Part shown: positions 11,255 through 22,600 of the stretch, one piece after another
Layout: each line of letters begins with the position of its first letter
Numbering within the stretch: the first letter of the stretch is position 1
Source: Azolla caroliniana
Taxonomy: Eukaryota > Polypodiophyta
Assembly: GCA_043228905.1 (NCBI GenBank)
Contig: JBHGNT010000012.1
Span: 13,144,001 to 13,208,000 of the forward strand
Direction of reading: 5' to 3'
DNA length: 64,000 nt
Program-made: the position numbers and the translations under genes
The notes under the pieces: generated by a model
What the model was told of the DNA's origin: nothing
Database searches by the model: none
What the model saw: only the letters and a program-made list of their open reading frames with translations

Positions 11255-11291
<37 letters not shown>

Positions 11292-11292
11292 C
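11255..11292. repeat. (CT)n(TA)n microsatellite
   Basis: About eleven CT repeats run straight into about ten TA repeats. Confidence 0.9.
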
Positions 11293-11450
11293 TATGTTTT
11301 ATCCTTGCAGAGGCAGAAGCATTAGCATAAGCAGTAGCAGTAGCTGATCTCTTCCCTGGTTGCTCAGATCCCTGCATTTCTTCTTATTGAATTGCTTCTT
11401 GCTCTATGCGATAGATAACGGTGTCGTATCTGCAACTGTTTTGCAATGTC

Positions 11451-11573
11451 TCTCGGGCGTGATGATGACTTCTTTCCCCGAATGACCGACTCTGATTCGA
11501 TGTTGTCTACATTTTTCGTGCCTCTTTTGAAAAGAAGAGGCCGAATAAGCCAGAAACATTCTGACCCGCGAGA
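11451..11573 (+). ncRNA. C/D-box snoRNA-like gene, copy 1
   Basis: The core runs from a C box (GTGATGATG, 11459-11467) to a D box (CTGA, 11561-11564) and is 105 nt long. UCUCG (11451-11455) and CGAGA (11569-11573) can pair as a terminal stem. An internal CTGA at 11491-11494 could be the D' box. A hairpin, GCCTCTT...AAGAGGC at 11520-11542, lies inside. Copy 2, 254 bp downstream, has the same 105-nt core length and keeps these parts while the rest has diverged. Such RNAs usually guide 2'-O-methylation of rRNA or snRNA in the nucleolus. I did not recognise the target. Identification rests on boxes, stems and paralogy only. Confidence 0.62.
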
Positions 11574-11705
11574 CTGTCGAAACATTCTCATTGAAGCAAT
11601 AGTAACGAATGTCTTGATTTCTGTACATTAGGCTCAGCTTCTAATAGTCTGCCTTCTTTATAAATTTTTGCAAGTTTTGGTGAGAGTATTGCATTTGTAG
11701 TTGTG

Positions 11706-11824
11706 TGTGGAGGTGATGATGACTTCTTTCCCCGAATGAGCGACGCTGATTCGACACTTTCTATATATTTTCTTGCATCTTTTGAAAAGAAGATGCAGAA
11801 AAAGCCAGAAAGTACTGATCCACA
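11706..11824 (+). ncRNA. C/D-box snoRNA-like gene, copy 2
   Basis: The core runs from a C box (GTGATGATG, starting 11713) to a D box (CTGA, 11815-11818) and is again 105 nt. A perfect 6-bp terminal stem, TGTGGA (11706-11711) with TCCACA (11819-11824), encloses the boxes. The internal hairpin is TGCATCTT...AAGATGCA, where copy 1 has GCCTCTT...AAGAGGC: a C-G pair became A-T, so pairing is preserved. The first ~40 nt (TTCTTTCCCCGAATGA region) and AAGCCAGAAA before the D box are shared with copy 1. The two genes may be co-transcribed as a cluster. Confidence 0.66.
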
Positions 11825-13764
11825 TCTGTTATGAAATAGTCATGGAGGGTTTTAGGTAGGATGTTTGAAATGTGTTTTCGATTGTCATCGAAACATTATG
11901 CTGTGGTATATCATGGCTTCTGGTAAGCATGATGATTCTTTCTCAAAGTCAATCGTCAATTAGCGCTCAAAAATTGAATAGGGAGATGTTACGCTACTAA
12001 ATGACTTTAAGATTGCTAATTAGATGATGTACCTGAGATTTCTATTTATTGATTCCTAGAGATAATAACTTCCGTTTTGCGGTATACACCCTAATTCCCT
12101 GATTAACGACCGTGTGTTGGACTCTGTTATCAGCTATGTTGACATTTATACTGTGCGCTGTTAAGAAAATGTCAGAACTCCTAATTGAATCAACTTTAAT
12201 GTTCAATTGAACATCAACTTTTATTATTAGGTTTCATATAGTATAGGTTGTATTTGGGTAATTATCTTGTTTGTTCGACCAATGTGGTCAGTAAATAGTT
12301 CTTATCTTGCTGTTGGGAGTTTTTCGTTGAAATTGGTAGATGAGGTCCTTCATTCAAGTTGCTCATCTTTTAGGTAACTTCATAACTAGGAGCAGGATGG
12401 CCTTCCGATGGCAAATTAATCATGGTCGGGTGGTGTCCCTGAACCATTCTTTTTAAAAGAAACCATGGAGTAAGCTTACGGTTTATACTTGAAAACAAGT
12501 AATGGAAGTTGTGGAGAAATTCGTTTGTAATGTGCAACATTTTGAATGTGAACACAATGTGTTGAACGTCTTTGTATCTCTTTGGTAATTGCAGCAGGAT
12601 GTAAGTTTGTCGTTGGATGGCTAGTCTTCCAATGGTATTTTTCTTAAACTGTATTGAATTTCAAAGCAAATAATGTAAGTTGTGGAAAGTCATTTGTAAT
12701 GTGAAACTCATACAATGTGAAGGTACGCTTTAACTGGACATCCTTGTTAAAAAAAATAGTCTTGAGGATGGATAATAATAACTTTGATCGTTGGCAATTC
12801 AACAACTATTTTTAATATTTTGTGTGCCGATATGTTTCTACGTATACTGCCGAAATTTAAATACAATAATTGAAGTGAGTGAGGGGATCATATTCGAGGG
12901 AATTGGTCGTTAGTTGTAGAGTCTTATATACGTTAAGCTTGCAATATCTTTTAATCTGTGTAAAGAGTTTTTATATCCAGGATACATTCACGAACACTGG
13001 TTTCTGTCAAAGTATTGGACATAACTGTGGTGTTGGTTTCAATGGGACCTGTTAAAAGGGAATTAATGAAGTATCGACAGTCAGGAAATTCTTAGGCAAT
13101 TACTATACGTAACGCCACACTACATGTTATAATCTGTAAAAACAGTGATTTTAGTTGCAAATCAAAGAAACTTACTTGAATTCCCCCTCTTCTTGGTATG
13201 AGATATAAAGTAGTTGGGGAAATTGTTCGGTGCGCTCTCTGAACCCATGTAACTCGGCCATTATTCTCAGTCGGTGCATTAATAGCTTGCTAAATTTTCT
13301 GAATCTTTCTATAGCTTTTGCTTGTTATTATCATGTAGCTTTTGTCAAAAACCTAATATCATATCAGAGTCGAACTAGTACAAAGCTGGAGAATATATTA
13401 ATAGGTCTGTTTATAGGCCATTTTTCTTCAAAATAAATAAATATATATGCGTGCCAGTAAAAGGCAACAACCTCAGCATTATGACTAGCTCTACTCAGTC
13501 AAGAAAATAATCGATAGGTAAAGTCCAAGGCAAAAATCTACGGAGTTAGAAAATTGAGGATGCAACTCTTTCATGATTTGGAAGAGCTACTTTACCTTCG
13601 GAATCTTTGCAGTATCGAAATTGATTATGGAACTATTAATTGATTTGGAAGAGCTATTTTCTTCTTGCGTGGTCTATGGGGATAATTTTCCTATTGTTTG
13701 CACCTCTAAGGCTGATATTCTTCAATTCGTCAGTGATACAACTAGCATTTCCCACCAAATATCT
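11825..13764. other. Repeat-poor island with no recognised gene
   Basis: No transposon protein, LTR or convincing exon chain was found. A diverged tandem duplication of about 200 bp covers roughly 12391-12740; both copies begin AGCAGGATG and contain GTTGTGGA and TTTGTAATGTG. A shorter ATTTGGAAGAGCTA repeat occurs at 13578 and 13644. Pyrimidine tracts ending in AG could be splice sites of a non-coding host transcript, but this cannot be shown. Confidence 0.5.
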
Positions 13765-14139
13765 TGTTGAGCTGGAATATTTGGTTAGACTGGTGGTCAA
13801 CGCGAATCGAGATCTTGGCACTCTATCTGTATATCATTGTAAACTAGTTGACAACATCTTGCATGCACATGATATGATGGCTTGTTCCCTAGTTGCATAC
13901 ATACATATAATATGATAACTTTCACGCTAGCAGTGAATATACTTGGCTAGTTATGTAAATAGAATAAGGGCAGTTGCCCTAGGTTAGTTGGTATCTAAAC
14001 TAATCTTTTGTAACTTGGTTTTTGTTGGATGTATATTTATTGTTTGCTAAATAGTGTCTTGTTCTATCTCTTTTAAACACACACAGACACATACACAAAA
14101 TTCCTTTCGTTGCACACCTACATTCTCCATTGATTTACA
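13765..14139 (+). repeat. Putative 5' LTR of copia F (375 bp)
   Basis: The right end is firm: TTTACA followed at 14140 by the PBS TGGTATCAGAGCG. The left end is inferred from TGTTGAGCTGG, which matches the TGTTGAG start of copia B and D LTRs and gives a normal length. Confidence 0.65.
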
Positions 14140-14250
14140 TGGTATCAGAGCGTGTGGTTTTATGATTGAGCGTATTCAACTGTGTTGTGTCTTACGTTGA
14201 CATCCAAAACAGAACCGCCTCAACATTAAAGAAGAAAAACGTCATTATGA

Positions 14251-15460
14251 ATGAACACTCAGTTGGGAAACACTCTTCCTAAAGAGGAGCTTGACAGGAC
14301 AAATTTTGCATCTTGGCAATACAAGATGCACCAATATCTTGGCAGTGAAGGATATTGGAGCTATATTGAAGAAGTTCAAGAAACACAACCCAACCCAACA
14401 CATGCCGACTACCTAGCATGGGAGCAAGCGGCTAATTGTGTGCTGTATTGTCTAGCATCACGCGTTCATGATCACATGCTCAGCTATATTTGAGAGGTAA
14501 AAACGCCAAAAGAAGCTTGGGGCAATCTCAACAATCTCAAGAATATTTTCGTGGCCAACGCGGCCGCACACATGCTTCTGTTAGGAATTGATCAATATTA
14601 AGCAAAGGGATATGTCGATCACCAACTATACCTTGAAGATCAAGGAACTGTGCCATGCCCTCAGATCAATCAATTTCATCATTGACAATCATGAAATGGT
14701 GCAAATATGCCTCAACGGCTTAGGACCACCATTTGACATGATTAGATCGGCCATCCTTCTAAGGGAGAATCCTCCCTCATTTTTCAACCTTCAATTGATA
14801 CTATTGGTCGAAGAAAAATCATGTCCGACCAAGGAGCAATGCACCATCTAGTTAGATTCTTTACTCCAGTCGGATGAAGGAAGAGGATTTAGTACAGGAA
14901 ACAGAGGTCGATTCAGATGAGGCTGACATGGTCAGTTGACCCAAGAATGCTACTCCCACTATCAAACTTGGAATGCACCAAGGGAGTTGTTAGAGCTAGA
15001 TCCTAATGTAAGCATATGATAAGGAATTAATGCCAGATTGTCTAAATCCCAAGGATTAAAAGTAATCCTTCCCTTCTTTACACTCTTGTTTAATTGTCAC
15101 ACTTTATCCATGTGTATAGATTACTACGATACAATCTTACCACAAGATATTATATGGTCATGCCCATAAGAGGAGTTCTGTAGAAGGGGGTGCATCATGC
15201 CAAACCATGTCCCTCAAACAACCCAACCGAATGCGGGTACTGTGGAAAGCTTGGTCACTATGAAGAAGAGTGCCGAGAGAAGAAACGAGAGTCGGCGTCG
15301 ACCAACAGACATTTAACAAACTATGCAAAGAACTCTAACTATGACAACCATGGCAGAATGTTCGTAATGAGGCATAAGGCACATTCAAATGTCGGAATCA
15401 AATCTGACTAACACCTCCGCTTTAGAAAATGTATGGTTTGCTGACTCAAGAGTATCCAAT
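14251..15460 (+). pseudogene. Broken copia gag, cut at protease (F)
   Basis: It begins MNTQLG..., related to copia B gag, with FASWQYKMHQYLG, AWEQAANCVLYCLAS, IKQRDMSITNYTLKIKELC and VQICLNGLGPPFD. A TGA interrupts at 14491 and a short insertion plus stop shifts the frame near 14520-14590. After the nested LTR it resumes with the CCHC knuckle CGYCGKLGHYEEEC (about 15233-15275) and reaches the protease, where the expected D-S-G reads D-S-R just before copia G begins. No functional Gag is possible. Confidence 0.8.
14988..15171 (-). repeat. Internally deleted gypsy A-type solo LTR
   Basis: Minus-strand A-type LTR reduced to 184 bp by loss of the middle. Both ends are recognisable (TGTTAGAGCTAGATC and CATGCCCATAAGA). 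GGAGT lies on both sides (14983-14987 and 15172-15176), so it entered copia F gag as its own insertion. Confidence 0.7.
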
Positions 15461-15748
15461 TGTTGGCATAACGAGCCGACTCCTTCCACTTTGTATCCTA
15501 GTGTGAACACATCCAAAGAGTTAGGGCTTAATATGTAAGCAATAACCTAATGTTGTAAGAGATGATCTATCTCGATTTCTTGTATCTTGAGTCTTTGAGA
15601 GAGAGAGAGAACAATGAATAACGAAAGCTTCCATTCGAGCTAGAACTGTGTCTATGCTTCAATCATATCTTTTGTCATATTCTTTGTGTTGTTTACTATG
15701 CACATTCACCGATAGGTCCCCATTTGCTTCCCCACATTCATTCCAACA
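15461..15748 (+). repeat. 5' LTR of copia G (288 bp)
   Basis: It begins TGTTGGCATAACG and ends TTCCAACA. The PBS TGGTATCAGAGCG starts at 15751 after AG. A GA microsatellite lies at 15595-15612. Confidence 0.85.
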
Positions 15749-15827
15749 AGTGGTATCAGAGCGACCTACTGTTTGGCGGGAACAAAAGATGTAGAGAAAG
15801 CTGAAAAAGAAGAGAAGATCAGTAAAC

Positions 15828-16858
15828 ATGTCACTTTCGAAAAAGAATATGGCTTCAACATGTAGAACAAGAGTTGAAATCAAAAAGTTCGATGGCAAAA
15901 ATTTTGCCTTGTGGAAGGAGATGATGCAGGATGTGTTGATCATCAGAAGACAAGTCAAAGCCATTCGACATAGGCAAAAACACGCTTTGATGACAACTGA
16001 AGAGTGGAGATCCATAGATGAAATCGCGCGCTCCACCATCCGAATGCACCTGGCCGAAAATGTCTACTTCAGCATGGTTAAAGAGACAACAACTTTCTCA
16101 TTATGGGAGAAGTTGCAAGAAGTTTACAAAAGAAGTCCTCCTCGTCCAAATTTATATTGATTCGACAACTATTCAATATGAAGATGAGAGAGCAACCTCC
16201 CACATCAACACCTTCAGTAAGGTGTTATTTGAATTCTCCTCCCAAGGGATTAACTTTGAAGAAGAAGTTAAAGACCTTGCCCTCCTTTAGAGCTTGCCGT
16301 TGAGTTGGGAGGTATTCTGCACTACATTTGCCAATAGCCGTCCGATTCTAAATCTAGATGAGACAATAAGCCAAGTCCTCATTGAGGATATTTGGTGAAA
16401 ATCAATGGCCCGGACTCACCATTGATGAATCAATAGAAGCCCAACACTCGATCGAGTCGATGGAAAGAACAAGCCGACAGAACCAGTCGACACCATAGTC
16501 AATTGAAAATGAGGGGAGACCGACAATGGTCAAAGTCGGGACTGGGCCGATCAGGCGATTCTGCACCCATTGCAGATAAACCGGTCCCAATGTTTCCGAT
16601 TGCTAGTCGATCAAGAGGAAAGAGAGTGGTCGATGATCTGAGCAGAATCGAGCACGATCCGACTCGAATCACTCTCTAGTCGGGAACCAAGTCAATATTG
16701 TTGACACCCGATAGGGAGAAATCCTCTCCTTAGAGGACTCGATGATCAGAGAAGTACTCTATAGTGCGCAAGACGCGCACACGTGGTTGCTAGATTCCGA
16801 CGCCACATTTCACGTAACCCCAAACATCGAATGGTTTTCAAGCTATTCGGCCGAAGCC
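15828..16858 (+). pseudogene. Broken copia gag-protease (G)
   Basis: Starts at the ATG at 15828. It shows the copia gag block VEIKKFDGKNFALWKEMM and SLWEKLQEVY, then loses frame at about 16135; gag continues in another frame (LIRQLFNMKMRE). The knuckle is not recognisable. The protease start is visible near 16780-16810 as WLLDSDATFHVTP, where the third active-site residue is Asp rather than Gly. The frame ends at the gypsy C junction. A coding relic. Confidence 0.78.
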
Positions 16859-16860
16859 AA

Positions 16861-19023
16861 CTAATTTCTAGAAACTAATTCTAAAGTTTTATGAACTCCA
16901 AAATGTCCGGCCATTGGCATGCCATGGCAGTGTTGTAAAATAAGGAGTCGAGAACGACCATCAGGGACATAAAGTAAATTATTTCGAAAAAGTAAATTAT
17001 CATGCCAACTGAACTGATTATAATCTTTATGAGAATTCACAAACCTTGGACAAGAAGCATGATCTAGAATGATATGGTTCAAGACATCTTGTGCAAATTG
17101 TTTTGCTTCAAGATCAGTACGAATCGTACTAATAAGTATCAAGTCCACGGGTGTTTTAAAAGCATTAGCAGCCATCAGTTGTAAATGATTAGGACCAAGG
17201 AGGATCTGCTGTTGATGATCAAAAGTAGGTTCCCCTAAACAGGATTCCATGTAGGAACGCTGAGATAGCGCATCTGGCTTTCCATGGTGTATTGCAGAGA
17301 GATACACGATCAAGAAATCAAAGTGTGTAAGAAATTGTGCCCAACGAACTTGTCGACGATTTAAGACTCGAGCATTTTGAAAATACGTTAGGTTGTTGTG
17401 ATCATTATAGACAATGATTTGATGTGGAGAACCTTCCAAGACAAGGCGCCAATCTCAAAAGATTCTACAATAGCCAAAAGCTCCTTGTCGTAAATCTCAT
17501 AATTAATTTCCACAACTTCAAATTTCCGCGAATGAAAAGCAAATGTATATAATAGCCCGTTTTCTTTGGGTTGTGAGAGGACACTCCTGAGTGAAAAATC
17601 TAATGCATCAGCTTCCAAGTCAAAAGGCTTGTATTGGTCATGGTCAGCATGGATCAAAATAAGAGCTGATGTGAACACACATTTTAAGCTTTTGAATGCC
17701 TCAACCACACTAGAATTCCATATGAATGTTTGGTTTTTATGTGTTAATTGGGTAAGAGGTAGAACCTTCTTTCAGTAGTTTTGGATGAATATTGTGGTGT
17801 TTCCCACTCTAGAATTGTTTGCACCTTTGCTGGATCCATAGATATTCCTTCTGGTAATACTAAGTACCTCAAGAATTCCACTTGGTTGATATCAAAACTA
17901 CATTTCTTGAGTTTAGCATAGAGACCATATTCTTGTAATCGTTGTAGAACTTTGCATAGATGCTTATCATGCTCTTCTTGAGGCTTGGGAAATATCAAGA
18001 TATCGTCCAAATAAATGATGATGAATATATCCAAGAAGTCTAGGAAAATATCATTGGCCATATGCTGAAAAACCAAAGGAGCATTTGTGAGACTGAAAGG
18101 CATAACTGTACTCAAAATGCCCATATCGAGTGTGAAATGCAGTTTTCCATTCATCACCCGGACGAATTCGAACTAAGATTATAAGCACCTCTAAGATCAA
18201 AGTTTGTAAAGTATTTGGCTCCACTCAACCACTCCAAAAGTGTTGATATTAAAGGTAAGGCATACCTATTTCAAATTGTGATTTTGTTTAATCCTCGATA
18301 ATTTACGACCAAACGAAGCGATCCATCTTTCTTCTTGACAAAAAATATTGGTGCGCCAGCAAGAGATTTGGAATGACAAATAAATCCAATAGCTAAATTT
18401 TCATCGATATAGTCGTGAAGAACCTTGAGCTCTGTAGGGGATAAACTATAAATTGGTCCCCACGGCAGATCTTTTCCTAGTTGAAGATCAATAGGACAAT
18501 CATAGGGTCGATGTTCTAGGAGTCTAGCACCTTTGTCCTTATTGTTCAGACATTTTAGAATTCTTGATACTCGGTTGTAGGTAAGGTACTCGACTTTTGT
18601 TGAGTTGGTGTTGGCATTGTTATTATCGCAAATATAAACATGTCTCCTTTTTGCCACTCTTTGCGTAAGTTTTCCAGAGATATTGTTGAGATATGATAGC
18701 ACTCTAAATTTGGGTTATAAGCAATAGGGAAATTTGATATGTGGTTTTTCTTAGATTCTAGGATATTAAGCTCGTTTCCTCCAGTCAATTTGGGGTTTTT
18801 GAAACTCAAACCAAGGTAGACCGAGGACAATTGGATGCTTAGGACTATGTATGATATTGAATGAGATGACACAGGATAAATCATTGAGAACTACACGAAC
18901 TGATTTAGACTCTTCAATTATGTCTACAGAGGCATTGGGTCGACCATCTATGAGTGTGACTATCTATGAATGTAGACCATCAATGTATGATACTGGACAA
19001 TGCAATGGTTTTAATAAGATATT
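16861..19023 (-). pseudogene. Broken gypsy pol: RT, RNase H, start of integrase (C)
   Basis: On the minus strand, from right to left: RT N-terminus with VKKKDGSLRLVVNYRGLNK (about 18271-18702), the palm with IIYLDDILIF (about 18000-18025), RNase H with DLEADALDFSLRSVL (about 17600), and the integrase zinc finger start HCHGMPMAGHFG (about 16880-16930). The pieces are in different frames, with breaks near 18160-18270, 17740 and 17400. The integrase catalytic core is absent. The gypsy E pol gives the same domain order and helps place the pieces. Confidence 0.85.
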
Positions 19024-19402
19024 TGTAAAGAATCAAGAGATGGATTCTTGTGAAGCAGAAGAGATATGAGTTATGTGTGTGTATGAGAGAGAGAGAGAGA
19101 GTGAGAGGGACAAGGAATATGCAAGGTAAAAGTATATTGACAAAGGAGAAAGACTCAACATTATACAAGGTGGGAGGAGGGTGCTTTATGTAGTCACCCT
19201 CTCTCTTCATTAACTACAAGCCTCATGAAGCATAGGGAATGTGAAAGCTCATAAGTTATGTGTCATAGAATATGATTCTATGACTCATACTAAATGCTAG
19301 AATACAAAGTGGTGACATAATGGTGACTCTTGACCGTTGGAGTGTCTCTTCACTCTCAAGGTGAGTTCACACACTAGACCAAGTTGAGCTTGATTCTCAA
19401 CA
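19024..19402 (-). repeat. 3' LTR of copia B1 (379 bp)
   Basis: Read on the minus strand it follows the PPT CTTGAGGGGGCG (19403-19414) and begins TGTTGAGAATC. It contains the palindrome TCATAGAAT-ATG-ATTCTATGA at 19263-19283 and a GA microsatellite near 19086-19101. Confidence 0.93.
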
Positions 19403-19675
19403 CGCCCCCTCAAGCTCAAGTCGGGTCGGTTTCATACGGTATCCGAAATCCGCTTCAACTCGCGTTCCGGAGTCCGCATCGACTCGCATCGACTCGCGTC
19501 GGCTCGCTTTATGCGGAGTTGCGGAATCTGTGCTCCAGCTTGTGTTGTGCGAAGTTTGTGCTTCGGCTTGCATGCGTAGTTGCAAAGACTGTGCTTGGGC
19601 TTGCGTCTTTCTTCGCGGCTTTGCGCAGTGGATCGGCTCTTCGCTGCTTCGTTGCGTGGTTGCGGAATCCACACG

Positions 19676-22600
19676 TTATTGCGTAGTGTCTTCAGTACTC
19701 CCCCTCAAGCTTGGCAGGTCAGGGATCGTCAATCCGAGATCGGTCATGAATTGCCATAGCTTGTCGGCTCCTAAGGCTTTAGTGAAGATGTCGGCCGTTT
19801 GAAGATTGGTGCTAATGTGCTGTAGGTCGACATCGCCAGCCAGAACGCGCTCTCGGATGAAGTGATAGTGCACTTCGATGTGCTTTGTCTGCGCATGGAA
19901 CACCGGGTTCCGAGCTAGATAGATACTGCTCATGTTGTCGCAGTAAAGGGAAGTCGGATCCTTGATGGGTACGCCCAGATCCTTCAAAATCCTCTTGAGC
20001 CATACGGCTTCACACGCAGCTACGGCTGCGCCCCTGTATTCCGCCTCCATACTCGAAAGAGCGACGGTAGGCTGCTTCTTGCTACTTCAGGATATTGCTC
20101 CGCTGCCGAGGGAGAAAACAAATCCGGAGGTTGATCTTCTATCAACTTTGTAGCCGGCCCAATCGGCGTCTGTGTACCCCTCGAGTCGTATTGGCATCGC
20201 GGTCTTGTAGAGGATGCCGCAATCCATTGTGCCGCTCACGTATCGTAGAACTCGCTTAGCGCAATCCAAGTGAGTATCACACGGTGTTTGCATGAATTGA
20301 CTAAGGAGACCGACCGGATAATTGAGATCGGGTCGTGTGATCATGAGGTAGATGAGACTCCCGATGAGTTGCCGATACTGAGTCGGCTCACACGCTTTGC
20401 TGTCGGAGTTCGCATCTAGTTTGAGATTACGATCGAGCGGGGTTGCCACGGATTTGCACTTAACAAGTTGAGGATGTAGTGCCGTTGAGAGATCATGATT
20501 CCGGCCGGAGTCCGAATTACCTCGATGCCGAGGAAGTAGTGGAGCTCCTTCATGTCCGTCATCTCAAACTTGTCGGAAAGGAGGGATTTGACCTTAGTGA
20601 TTTCGACGCGATGCTCACCTCCAATGATTAGGTCATCCACATATAAGATGATGACGATCAGACTTGCGGAATCGCTTCGTATGTAGAGGGAGTTGTCCGA
20701 TTTTGACATATGGAAGCCGATTTGATGAAGATATTGCGTTATCTTCGAATGCCAAGCACGCGATGCTTGCTTGAGGCCGTAGAGTGGCTTCTTGAGTCGG
20801 CATACGGCTTTTGGATGAGTGCTTGAGTTGAAGCCGGGTGGTTGGATCATGTACACCTCCTCTTCTAATTCTCCTTGTAGAAAGGTGTTCTTGACGTCCA
20901 TTTGATGGAGGTGCCACCCTTTCGCCGCGGCAATCGCAATTATGGTCCGCACCGTCGTCATCTTTGCCACCGGGGCAAAGGTCTCTTCGTAGTCGACACC
21001 ATGCGTCTAAGCATATCCTTTCGCTACGAGTCGAGCTTTGTAGCGGTTTACGGAGCCATCGGCGTTATACTTCACCTTGTAGATCCATCTACATCCAATC
21101 GCCTTTTTGTGTGGTGAGGTGGGAACGAGATCCCACGTCTCGTTCTTCCATAGTGCATGCATCTCCTCATTCATTGCTTCGATCCATCGCGGGTCCTTCG
21201 CGGCTTCTGAAAAGGTTTCCGGCTCCTGTACTGTCGCTACCTTCATCATAAAGGCATAATGATACGCCATATAATCGTTGTAGCCAAATCGGCTTACGGG
21301 GTTCTTTTCACGAGTGGATCGGCGGAGCTTTTCATTTGCAGAGATGAGGGCTTTCTTGGCTCCTATTGGTACCTCGAAACCGCCGAACTCACTATCGAGT
21401 GAGTGAGTCGATTCATAGTCGTCGAAGCGATCGTCTTCATATTCCACCATTTTCGCCTTGCCTTTGTCCATCTTCTGGCTAGGCCGTGATGTGCTTTGAT
21501 CGCTCAAAGGCTCTTGTGGTCCGCTCAGTCGGGTCGTGATCGGACTTTCTTCAATCATGCGCGTAGGGCGATCTTCATCCTCGATGTCTTGTTCGGCAGG
21601 TTCCGGGTCGAGCGGAGTCGGAGGCGAAGTTGTCTCTGGTGCATACTAGGATGCGGACTCGTCAAAAACGACGTCTCGACTTACTCGAGATTTTTGAGTT
21701 GAGGGGTTGTAGCACTTGTACCCCTTTTGTTCGAGTGAGTATCCTATGAGGATACATTTCTCCGACTTCGGGTCAAGCTTTTGACGCTTTGCATCGGGGA
21801 TGTGCACGTACGCTATTGCACCGAATATCCGGATGTGCGATAAGTCCGACTTCTTTTCGAAGTATTTTTCATGCGGAGTGACCTCATGCACGCCGGATGT
21901 TGTGCACCGGTTCATTAGGTAGACGGCCGTATTTGCAGCTTCGGCCCAATATGACTTGGGCATATGCTTCTAGTTCATCATGGCCCGCGCTACTTCGAGG
22001 ATGTGCCGATTTTTGTGCTCGGCTACTCCGTTTTGTTGCGGAGTGTGTTGGCAAGTGAATTCTCGCCGAATTGCTTCCTTTCGGAGATACGCCGTGAAAT
22101 CGTCCAAGAAGTACTCCTTGTCGCCATCCGATCGAAGGCATCGTACATGACGACCCGTGGCTTTCTCGACTTCATTCTTGAAATTTTGGAAGTGTCCGAA
22201 CACTTCGCTCTTTTGCCGCATCGGGTAGATCCAAGTGTGCCTAGAGAAGTCGTCGATGAAGAGCACGTAATATCGGCATCCGCCGAATGTAGCCATCTGC
22301 GCCGGTCCCCATACATCGGAATGGACTACGTCGAGTAGACCTTTGCTCACGTTCCGCTCTTTCGGGAATGGGTGTCGGTGTTGCTTGCCGAATTGGCACG
22401 CTTCGCATACACCTTCAATCTCTTTCTCTTTGAATGTCGGGAGTCCGATGACGACTCCTTTTGATTTCATTGCTTTGAGTTTGTTGAGATTGATGTGGCC
22501 GATTCGCTTGTGCCATAACTCTATGTCGGAGTCGGCTTTCGTGTTTTTCACGAACATGGCGGATTTCATCTCGCATGAATCGAGAATGAACATCTGACCC

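Larger units (their letters stand above)
13765..15460 (+). mobile_element. Copia F: 5' LTR and gag, outermost element of the stack
   Basis: Plus-strand Ty1/copia element with 5' LTR, PBS and gag up to the start of protease, where copia G is inserted (15461). An internally deleted A-type LTR sits inside (14988-15171). The remainder of F is not seen again in the window, because G is itself broken at 47703. Confidence 0.8.
15461..16858 (+). mobile_element. Copia G, part 1: 5' LTR and gag-protease
   Basis: Plus-strand Ty1/copia element inserted in copia F; the 5 bp on its left are CCAAT. Later parts of what is probably the same element appear at 31993-32277 and 47467-47703. It is interrupted here by gypsy C with loss of sequence on both sides of the junction. 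Confidence 0.78.

Noticed and set aside
11451-11573. Identification as U3 or U14 snoRNA
   Set aside because: The box order and core sequence do not match what I know of either family; only the general C/D class is supported.
14140-14152. TGGTATCAGAG motifs (here and at 15751, 24153, 46926, 54822) as tRNA genes
   Set aside because: They are primer-binding sites directly next to LTRs. No cloverleaf surrounds them.
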